From Fibrobacter sp. (GTDB lineage Bacteria; Fibrobacterota; Fibrobacteria; Fibrobacterales; Fibrobacteraceae), in assembly GCA_012841225.1 (NCBI GenBank), contig DUVD01000112.1, positions 1-12,894 on the forward strand: 12,894 nucleotides of DNA. The letters are read 5' to 3'. The translations under genes and the position numbers were made by a program. This document shows positions 6,467 to 12,894 of the stretch, in pieces. The notes beneath the pieces are model-generated. The model ran no database searches and was not told the DNA's origin. It worked only from the letters and a program-made list of their open reading frames with translations. Position 1 is the stretch's first letter. Every line of letters begins with the position of its first letter.

Positions 6467-6472
6467 TGCGCC

Positions 6473-8323
6473 GTGATTCAAGTTCAAAATATTTCAAAAG
6501 ATTTCGGTGGTCAAACACTATTCCAAGAAGCCAGCTTTTTGGTGGCACCTGGAGAGCGCGTTGGCATTATAGGTCGCAACGGTTCGGGCAAGTCCACGCT
6601 ATTTAAAATAATTCTCGGCGAAGAGGATTTAGATGGTGGTTGCATTAACATTCCTAAAAACTACAGCTTTGGGCATTTGTCCCAGCACATTCATTTTACG
6701 CACCCCACCGTTCGAGAAGAAGCGTGCTCTGTCCTTCAAGAAAATGAAGAGGGTTGGTTTGAATCTCATAAGGTAGAGGCAATTCTTTTTGGACTAGGCT
6801 TCGACGAAGAGAGCATGGACAAAAGCCCTTCTATTCTTTCTGGTGGATTTCAAATACGATTAAACCTAGCCAAGGTCCTCGCCTCTGAACCTCGGATGTT
6901 ACTTCTCGACGAACCGACTAACTACCTAGATGTGGTATCGACACGCTGGCTTTCGCGTTTTTTAAAACAATGGAAAAACGAACTCCTTTTAATCACCCAT
7001 GATCGTCATTTTATGGATAGCGTATCTACGCATACTGTAGGCATTCATCGCCAAAAAATGAGAAAAATTCAGGGGACAGTACAAAAATTAAAAGAGACTA
7101 TTTCGGAAGAAGAGAATGTTATTTTACGCACCCAAGAAAACGAAGCGAAAAAAAGAGAACAGCTCGAAAAGGTAATCGATAAGTTTCGATTTAAGGCAAG
7201 CAAAGCGGCGATGGTGCAATCAAAAATAAAATCAGTCGCAAAAATGGCCCCAATTCAGCGCCTCAACCATGAACGCAACTTAGACTTTAGCTTCACAGAG
7301 GCAGCGTTCCCGGGCAAGCGAATGATTCAAATTAAAGAACTATCGTTTGCTTATGCTAATGGGCCCAAGCTTATAGAAGACCTTTCTATTGAGATTTTTA
7401 AAGGCGACCGAATTGGCATTATTGGGCCAAACGGGCGAGGCAAAACAACACTACTCAACCTTATTGCAAGCGAGCTCTGCCCTACCGAAGGGTGTATTGA
7501 TTTTAACCCAAACGTCAAATTAAATTATTTTGGACAAACTAACATCAATCGATTAAACTTCGAAAACACAGTTGATGAGGAAATCCAAACCGCTGTCCCG
7601 GATTCTTCTCGAGGCAGAGCGCGAAGCCTAGCTGGCTTAATGATGTTTTCTGGCGATGCTGCCTTAAAAAAAATTAGTGTGCTTTCGGGAGGAGAGCGCA
7701 GCCGCGTCCTTTTAGGAAAGATACTGGCAGCGCCTTGTAATTTACTTCTTCTAGACGAGCCCACAAACCATTTAGACATGGAGTCTATTGAAAGCCTAAT
7801 CGATGCCTTAGAAGACTATGAAGGCACGGCAATGGTCGTTACACATGATGAAGAACTGCTCCATGCCTTTGCCAATCGCTTGATTGTTTTTGATAGAGGA
7901 CAATGCTTTTCTTTTGAAGGAACGTATCAAGATTTCTTAGATAACATCGGTTGGAATTTTGAAAAAAAAGACACCGTCACCGCCTTAGCAGTTTGTCCTG
8001 TAAAAGAAAAAGAGGACTCTCCTGTACCAACTAAAGAAAACCGAAAGGAGCGCGCCGAATACATTGCACTACGCTCCCGTCTTTTAAAACCTTTAGAAAA
8101 AGAAGCACACCGCGTAGAAGAGACCATTAAAAAAACTGAATCCATAGCAGTAGATTTAGAACAAAAATTAATCGTTGCCTCGGAGCAAAATGATGGCGAT
8201 GCGATCACCTCACTTGCCAAAGAGCTAGACGAAAACAAAAAGAAAACCGAACAACTTTATGACTCTTGGGAAATGACAACGGCCTCTATCCAAGAAGTAC
8301 AATCAAAGTACCCCTTGGACTAA
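6473..8323 (+). CDS. ABC-F family ATPase (ribosome-associated type)
   Basis: A 616-residue protein with two ATP-binding cassettes and no membrane segments, the layout of ABC-F proteins, which act on the ribosome rather than in transport. Cassette 1 has Walker A GRNGSGKST (34-42), signature LSGGF (122-126), Walker B LLLDEPTN with Glu147 and switch His176. Cassette 2 has GPNGRGKTT (318-326), LSGGE (404-408), LLLLDEPTNHLD with Glu429 and His458. Between them lies the charged linker (about 205-260) with the typical RFKASKAAMVQSKIK stretch. The C-terminal 90 residues are a charged helical region, probably a coiled coil. All catalytic residues are present. I cannot assign a subfamily (YheS-, Uup-, YbiT-like or resistance type) by eye; the layout is closest to YheS/ABCF3. 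The start is GTG with no Shine-Dalgarno sequence. It converges with the fibro-slime gene across 7 bp. Confidence 0.93.
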   Translation: MIQVQNISKDFGGQTLFQEASFLVAPGERVGIIGRNGSGKSTLFKIILGEEDLDGGCINIPKNYSFGHLSQHIHFTHPTVREEACSVLQENEEGWFESHKVEAILFGLGFDEESMDKSPSILSGGFQIRLNLAKVLASEPRMLLLDEPTNYLDVVSTRWLSRFLKQWKNELLLITHDRHFMDSVSTHTVGIHRQKMRKIQGTVQKLKETISEEENVILRTQENEAKKREQLEKVIDKFRFKASKAAMVQSKIKSVAKMAPIQRLNHERNLDFSFTEAAFPGKRMIQIKELSFAYANGPKLIEDLSIEIFKGDRIGIIGPNGRGKTTLLNLIASELCPTEGCIDFNPNVKLNYFGQTNINRLNFENTVDEEIQTAVPDSSRGRARSLAGLMMFSGDAALKKISVLSGGERSRVLLGKILAAPCNLLLLDEPTNHLDMESIESLIDALEDYEGTAMVVTHDEELLHAFANRLIVFDRGQCFSFEGTYQDFLDNIGWNFEKKDTVTALAVCPVKEKEDSPVPTKENRKERAEYIALRSRLLKPLEKEAHRVEETIKKTESIAVDLEQKLIVASEQNDGDAITSLAKELDENKKKTEQLYDSWEMTTASIQEVQSKYPLD

Positions 8324-8330
8324 AAAAACA

Positions 8331-11300
8331 TTACTTAGTTCTCTTGACACCAAAAGTAAAGGTTTCGTCTTTTTTGCTAACCGTTTCTACACCAGCATTA
8401 ATTTTAAAGTTAAGCCTAGAGAGGTAAGCTCCAGTACCAACCATGCGCTTTGACTCACTCCTAGCATTCCAACCTAAATAAAGATTACCTGGATTCTTAG
8501 AACAATCGCCATCGAACACTTTATCAACACAGCTAATATTTTCTTTTGTAGAGTTAATATAATGCCCTAAATTAGAGAAGTAAAACACCTCGTACTGAAT
8601 ATAAATCTGTTCTTTAGAGATGTTAGGGTTAGAGAACAATAGTTCACTTAAATCATAACGAATCAAATGCCCCGGCATTCCCATGGTTTTTTCTGCATTC
8701 TTAAAGGTTTCTGTCAAAGGAAACGCCCTAACCGTAATTACTGGCAACGTGTCATTAGCAACAAAATCATCATTTAGTGTAATTAACTTAGTGGCATCTA
8801 CTGTAATCAATTGCTCACCAATAATACGCACATAGGGATTATTAATATGCGGGTAATTCTGACTTAAATCTCGCGCCACCCCAGGTGAAAAACGAACGCT
8901 ATCGCCTACAGATGGAATCACAGAACCTTCTTTTTGAATGAAATACATATCATAACTCTTACCGTTAGATAATCTTGTTTCACTCTTTATTTCTATAGCT
9001 CCAGACAACTCAACGCCTTCTCGCCAAACCCTAAACTCTAAAATACTATCCATGCTGCTTTTAGGCGTGTCAATAGATTCACTAAAAGTAATTCTTAATA
9101 CACTCAGGTTATCTGCCTTAGAACTAATAAAAGCGTTGGTGACAATTGGGCCTATTTTGTCGACAATAGATCCGGCCACTTGCATTGCCTGCACCTTTCC
9201 AGAATCAACCCCTTCATTAGAGACAAAAGAGAAACGAGTCTTGGTATTGCCTGTATAAACTGAACCCTCTACACCAGTGAACATTTCACCAATCAAAGAA
9301 TCAGCCGTAATAATAATTGAAGAATCCTTAATATGACTTGGTAAATTTATTTTCGTTAAGCTACGCCAAGTAGAGTCACCAAAAAGCCAAGATAAAGAAT
9401 CGGGAGTATCATCGCCAGAAAGCGAGCTACTAAAAGAAATAATCAAGCTATCGGGAACACCATCTCCATTGCGGTCATGCATTTCAGCATTCTTTGGATA
9501 TGGAACAGGGGGCTCTTCCATATTAATTGGAATTCTTAAAATATTATCTACTGATCCACCAGAGATTTTCACGGACCCATTGACAATAGTCGTTAACCCC
9601 ATCACATAAAAAGAGGCATAGCCTGTTGAATCTATTTCAATAAAAGAGACCGACTTGTCATTCATATTAAAAAACGATAAGGAATCCAGCGACTCTAAGT
9701 TAATTTTAGAAAGGCAATCAGTACAAACAATTGAATCCATATAAAGCACGACAATACGGACTTTATAAGGAACAAAAGCTAAATTACCAACAATAGTTGC
9801 ATTGGAGTCTAATCGATTCCCAAGCGAATCTACAAAAGCAATTGAGGGCAGTGGATAAGCAGGGACAGTAAAGTAAACTTCTGAAGACTGGGTCAAATCT
9901 GAAGCCAAATAAAAACGTAAAACATAAGTACCCGGTTGCAAGACCCTCTTTATAACAATGGCATTAGTATCTATAATAAAACCAGTCATATTATCATTAA
10001 TTGTGATGCCCCCATAATTTACACCCGGATTCAAAATAACCCCATCATGATCCAATGAACCACCAAACAATAAGAAAACAGATTGAGCTTCAGTCGTATC
10101 AATTTTAGTCACACTTGAGATATCACAACTCACCGATTCATCTGTTAATAACTGCAAAATCTTAAACTCAATTGTCCCATCATAAGTCGGCAATTCTACT
10201 GGATAATAAGTCTTCTGGGTTTGTAAATTTATAGAAGTACGCATTTTAAAATTCGATCCCGTCGCATTTCTCTCAGAAAAGAAAATATGAAAAGGATACG
10301 TTTGCCCTTCTATAAGATGAAGTGTATCAAGATTTACAGAACCCTCTATAGGTCCATGACAACCACCAATATCAACTACTAACTTATTATCAATAAATAC
10401 CCAAACATCATCATCTCCTCGAAACTCAAAATACTGCCCTTTAATATATTGGAACTGCGCAGAGATTTTCATAGAAAAGCTAAAATTATGCTTGTGGCCT
10501 TGAACATCCCAATCAAATTTCGGATTCTTTATTGTTTTTGCCGAGTCTAAGTATTCAAAATCATCTAAAGGAAAAAACCCTCCCTCAGGACTAGATTCAG
10601 AAATATCCGCCAACCAAAAGCCTTCCGCATCTAAGCTAAGATCAATATCTCGACAAGTTGCGTTAGTATATTCCTTACCAGAAGCATCTTTAGCTAAAGT
10701 AACAGGAATAAACCATTTATTGATATCCCTACCTGCAGAACATATCTCCCAAGGAAAACTTAAAGAATCCACACGTAAAGGTACCCCTAAAGAACTAAGG
10801 GTATCTTGAACCATACCAAGAGCTAAACCACCACATGTATTATAGGTCCCTGCGTCCGTAACAACAACAGTGTATGGATTACCGCCGTATATACCACCAA
10901 AATCCACATCAACACTATCTGGATAGGACTCTCCAGCCCAATCCAATAACAACGCAGAAATTTTTAAACTAGGACAAATGCCCAAACGGTTGGGGTAAGT
11001 AAAATCTAATCGAGGCCCACTATTTAAAACGGGATAAGGGTAAACCCAAACCGTGTCAAACAATGAAATCATCGTATCAAGAATAATGGGAGATAAAGAA
11101 TTAACCCCATCTTCTCCATAAAATTCCATCCCAAAAGTCTGTTTAAATACAACATCCCAGGAATCTGTATGCTTATAATATGTCCCTTGATACCACCCAC
11201 ACGTATCCTTTGAAATAGGGCCCATTTTAACAGTATCACCACCAACTAACATAGATGGAGACATGTTGTCCCAAGGACTCATTAACCTCACCGTCTTTGG

Positions 11301-12446
11301 TTCTAAAGGATAAAAGATAATCTCGACAGTAGAATTGTTTTTTGGAATCAGCCATGTTTCATATACCCCTTGAGGAAACATCGTTGAAATCATAGGCCTC
11401 GTGGCCTCTGTAAAGTGCATCACCTGTGGCCATTCATTTTGCCTTCTATAAAAATTAAATAGCGAAGAGCTAGATGTCCAATTTGAGGAAGAAACAGTAG
11501 CAGGAGAAAAGGAATAATGCCACCAATAAGGAAACTCTCCTGTTGAATTCATCTCTGTTGGTTGATTTAAAATATTATTACCAACCGAAATAAAAATAGA
11601 ACTGTCTTTATATGTTGAATTATTTCTCCAAGGATGATAAACATGCAAAACCCGTGAAGAATCAAAACAAGCCCCTAAAGACCCCATTGCATCAGCAGGT
11701 GCAGGAAACAAATCATCTGAACTCACATATATCGTATCTAAAATAGCGAGGTAAGAAGATAAATCAATTAAATCCAATTCTTTTTCGGGGTAAACCAACC
11801 AAGGGGCATTATGACGTTGAAAATACACCAATGACAGGACATTTTCCTGTTGCATTTTAGGAGTGACAGCACCATAAAACCAGCCGCATTTACTAGGATC
11901 ATCATTTGAAAAACGCATTAAAACAGTATCTGCTCCAAAAACCATTTGAGGCAAAGCCTTATTACCCCAAGGGCTCTTAAACCAAATAATTTTTGAGCCG
12001 GGAGCCATAAATGATTTTGAATATGAATTATTCAACGTATTTGTATAAAACCAAACTTCTACATCGGTACCAAAAGTCTCTGCCATAGTGAGTTCATATT
12101 TGGTTGCGCCAGAGGAAACCCAAGACACGCAATTATTATTATTAAAATTAGCATCGGTAGTATTTGGGCAAGCTTTAATGTCGTACTTCATCCAATCTTG
12201 GAAATCGCCAATGACCTTGTCCCAAGTATAAGAAAACCAACCGTTCCCCTCATCAGTCATTATCGTCTTAGAATTAGCTCCGTATTCGGCATTATAATTA
12301 CCACCAGCAGCACCTAAAACATGCGGGACATATTCTGCTTTTGTTGGATCGTCACGCCATGGCGATTGAAAATGCAAAACTAAAGCAGCATGTCCAAAAC
12401 CAGCATAAAACAAAGTTATAAACAAGCCCAAAACATATCGCTTCAT
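8331..12446 (-). CDS. Large exported fibro-slime domain protein, probable surface or adhesion protein
   Basis: A 1371-residue secreted protein. Residues 1-20 are a signal peptide (MKRYVLGLFITLFYAGFGHA, cleaved before ALVLHF). Residues 21-250 and 265-476 are two copies of a module containing SPW/HPW motifs. The fibro-slime domain spans about 622-740, with HNFSFSMKIS, GDDDVWVFID (677-686), DIGGCHG and FFSERNATGSNF. A single EF-hand-like calcium loop, DRNGDGVPD, is at 991-999. The C-terminus (1320-1350: YLGWNA, MVGTGAYLSRL) resembles FlgD-type Ig-like terminal domains. Fibro-slime domains are typical of Fibrobacter and have been linked to cell-surface proteins and adhesion to cellulose; a role here in substrate or surface binding is inference. 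ATG 12446 is chosen over GTG 12482 because AAGGAG (12456-12461) lies nine bases upstream and the signal peptide starts there. It is read in the same direction as the 5S gene. Confidence 0.88.
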   Translation of the reverse strand: MKRYVLGLFITLFYAGFGHAALVLHFQSPWRDDPTKAEYVPHVLGAAGGNYNAEYGANSKTIMTDEGNGWFSYTWDKVIGDFQDWMKYDIKACPNTTDANFNNNNCVSWVSSGATKYELTMAETFGTDVEVWFYTNTLNNSYSKSFMAPGSKIIWFKSPWGNKALPQMVFGADTVLMRFSNDDPSKCGWFYGAVTPKMQQENVLSLVYFQRHNAPWLVYPEKELDLIDLSSYLAILDTIYVSSDDLFPAPADAMGSLGACFDSSRVLHVYHPWRNNSTYKDSSIFISVGNNILNQPTEMNSTGEFPYWWHYSFSPATVSSSNWTSSSSLFNFYRRQNEWPQVMHFTEATRPMISTMFPQGVYETWLIPKNNSTVEIIFYPLEPKTVRLMSPWDNMSPSMLVGGDTVKMGPISKDTCGWYQGTYYKHTDSWDVVFKQTFGMEFYGEDGVNSLSPIILDTMISLFDTVWVYPYPVLNSGPRLDFTYPNRLGICPSLKISALLLDWAGESYPDSVDVDFGGIYGGNPYTVVVTDAGTYNTCGGLALGMVQDTLSSLGVPLRVDSLSFPWEICSAGRDINKWFIPVTLAKDASGKEYTNATCRDIDLSLDAEGFWLADISESSPEGGFFPLDDFEYLDSAKTIKNPKFDWDVQGHKHNFSFSMKISAQFQYIKGQYFEFRGDDDVWVFIDNKLVVDIGGCHGPIEGSVNLDTLHLIEGQTYPFHIFFSERNATGSNFKMRTSINLQTQKTYYPVELPTYDGTIEFKILQLLTDESVSCDISSVTKIDTTEAQSVFLLFGGSLDHDGVILNPGVNYGGITINDNMTGFIIDTNAIVIKRVLQPGTYVLRFYLASDLTQSSEVYFTVPAYPLPSIAFVDSLGNRLDSNATIVGNLAFVPYKVRIVVLYMDSIVCTDCLSKINLESLDSLSFFNMNDKSVSFIEIDSTGYASFYVMGLTTIVNGSVKISGGSVDNILRIPINMEEPPVPYPKNAEMHDRNGDGVPDSLIISFSSSLSGDDTPDSLSWLFGDSTWRSLTKINLPSHIKDSSIIITADSLIGEMFTGVEGSVYTGNTKTRFSFVSNEGVDSGKVQAMQVAGSIVDKIGPIVTNAFISSKADNLSVLRITFSESIDTPKSSMDSILEFRVWREGVELSGAIEIKSETRLSNGKSYDMYFIQKEGSVIPSVGDSVRFSPGVARDLSQNYPHINNPYVRIIGEQLITVDATKLITLNDDFVANDTLPVITVRAFPLTETFKNAEKTMGMPGHLIRYDLSELLFSNPNISKEQIYIQYEVFYFSNLGHYINSTKENISCVDKVFDGDCSKNPGNLYLGWNARSESKRMVGTGAYLSRLNFKINAGVETVSKKDETFTFGVKRTK
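10227..10583 (-). other. Fibro-slime domain coding segment
   Basis: This segment encodes residues 622-740 of the large protein: the entry motif GFFPLDDFEYLD, then HNFSFSM, an aromatic strand (FQYIKGQYFEFRG), the DDDVWVFIDNKLVVD core and the exit FFSERNATGSNFKMRTSIN. The conserved Asp triplet and Glu resemble PA14-like beta-sandwich calcium and sugar sites; metal binding is inferred. Confidence 0.85.
11019..12386 (-). repeat. Tandem duplication of an SPW-containing module in the fibro-slime protein
   Basis: Two units, 11697-12386 and 11019-11654, each have an A part and a B part. The A parts open LHFQSPWRDDP and LHVYHPWRNNS. The B parts match better: SPWGN, then FGADTVLMRFSNDDPSKCGWFYG in unit 1 (written SPWDN, GGDTVKM, SKDTCGWYQG in unit 2), and both close with LDT or FDT followed by IYV or VWVY. 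Divergence is high, so the duplication is old. The conserved Trp residues would suit a ligand-binding beta-sandwich, but I cannot name a family. Confidence 0.6.
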
Positions 12447-12455
12447 CGACTGACA

Positions 12456-12461
12456 CTCCTT
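12456..12461 (-). promoter_or_regulatory. Ribosome binding site fixing the fibro-slime protein start
   Basis: AAGGAG on the minus strand lies nine bases before the ATG at 12446. The alternative upstream GTG at 12482 has no such sequence and would bury the signal peptide. Confidence 0.75.
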
Positions 12462-12492
12462 TAATGAGTCTATAAAAAACACTCTCTTTTAA

Positions 12493-12509
12493 AAATAAGA
12501 TTCTTATTT
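12493..12509. promoter_or_regulatory. Operator-like palindrome upstream of the fibro-slime gene
   Basis: AAATAAGA and TCTTATTT are perfect 8-bp inverted repeats around one central base. The site is 47 bp before the ATG, between the TATAAT candidate and the ribosome binding site, where a bound repressor could block transcription. It could also be an RNA hairpin, though a one-base centre argues for DNA binding. Confidence 0.4.
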
Positions 12510-12715
12510 CCAAAGAGGAATATTTAAGGGATAAATACAAAAAAACGTTGTCATTGTATCTACAAAAGGAAAACCTACGCATGCTTAAAGTATTATAAAG
12601 CTGAATTAGAAGATTATGCTTCAAGCTCGAGTTTGCATTAGTTTAAAGACGTGTAATATTTCTTTCCTATATCAGCCGTTGGTATTTTTTTCGTCAGGCG
12701 CAGCGCAGGTGTATT

Positions 12716-12755
12716 TAAAATAAAAGAAGCCCCTCGCGGTTACGCAAGGGGCTTC
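12716..12755 (-). terminator. Strong rRNA-operon terminator
   Basis: On the minus strand GAAGCCCCTTGCG (12755-12743) pairs over 13 positions, one a wobble, with CGCGAGGGGCTTC (12738-12726) around the loop TAAC. It is followed by TTTTATTTTA. It starts seven bases after the 5S 3' end and is a textbook intrinsic terminator. Confidence 0.93.
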
Positions 12756-12761
12756 ATGAAT

Positions 12762-12873
<112 letters not shown>

Positions 12874-12894
12874 AACATTAAAAAATAAACAATA

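Larger units (their letters stand above)
12447..12715 (-). promoter_or_regulatory. Upstream region of the fibro-slime gene
   Basis: This 269-bp non-coding stretch lies between the rRNA terminator and the fibro-slime start. It contains a perfect TATAAT on the minus strand (12597-12592), which would give a leader of about 140 bases, a second possible -10 near 12470-12476, a 17-bp palindrome (12493-12509) and the short inverted repeat TTGTA-GA-TACAA on the minus strand (12565-12554). No convincing gene is present. No clear -35 is found at standard distance from TATAAT; TTGAAG at 12624-12619 is 21 bases away. Confidence 0.45.

Noticed and set aside
6432..6468. Full Bacteroidetes-type promoter (TTTG plus TAnnTTTG) before the ABC-F gene
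   Set aside because: The downstream element fits, but the TTTG is 25 bases away, longer than the usual spacing, and the other genes have no matching upstream element. Only the downstream element is kept.
12447..12482. Longer start of the fibro-slime protein at GTG 12482 (12 extra residues)
   Set aside because: The extension has no ribosome binding site and would put a polar segment ahead of a perfect signal peptide; AAGGAG stands before the ATG at 12446.
12352..12624. 90-codon open frame on the minus strand overlapping the fibro-slime start
   Set aside because: It overlaps the signal peptide codons in another frame, has no ribosome binding site and shows no protein-like composition.

Overview
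The window most likely comes from the chromosome of a Fibrobacter-type bacterium (phylum Fibrobacterota, FCB group). Three signs point there: a very large exported protein with a clear fibro-slime domain (core GDDDVWVFID), a truncated lipoprotein with repeated Ser-rich tracts after its lipobox cysteine, and a Gram-negative envelope shown by a signal-peptide-bearing Omp85/D15-type barrel ending in Phe. Intergenic DNA is AT-rich. I see no phage, transposon, CRISPR or tRNA signature, so this looks like ordinary chromosome with some unusual proteins.

Layout, left to right. 1-344 (-): start of a Ser-rich lipoprotein cut by the window edge. 411-803 (+): nuoA, the complex I subunit A, standing alone. 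800-2832 (-): a two-gene unit, ferrochelatase (hemH) followed by the Omp85/D15-family barrel, overlapping by 16 bp; the barrel's stop codon also overlaps the nuoA stop. 2925-4376 (+): a RavA/MoxR-like AAA+ protein whose ATPase motifs are degenerate. 4387-5142 (-): an unrecognised multi-pass membrane protein. 5211-6122 (+): a membrane-anchored protein whose C-terminus resembles a lytic transglycosylase lacking the catalytic Glu. 6250-6387 (+): a 45-residue protein with its own promoter candidate, strong ribosome binding site and terminator. 6473-8323 (+): an ABC-F ATPase. 8331-12446 (-): the 1371-residue fibro-slime protein with a duplicated N-terminal module. 12716-12755 (-): a strong rRNA-operon terminator. 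12762-12873 (-): 5S rRNA; the rest of the operon should lie beyond the right edge.

The genes do not form one pathway. Respiration (nuoA, hemH), envelope (lipoprotein, barrel, membrane proteins, fibro-slime adhesin-like protein) and translation (ABC-F, 5S) are interleaved, with frequent strand switches and convergent gaps of 10 bp or less. Two patterns stand out. First, the five genes without a Shine-Dalgarno sequence all have a TAnnTT hexamer exactly six bases before the start codon, consistent with leaderless or nearly leaderless transcripts, whereas the other five complete genes have a recognisable Shine-Dalgarno sequence. Second, two neighbouring genes look like catalytically dead versions of known enzyme families (RavA/MoxR ATPase and lytic transglycosylase).
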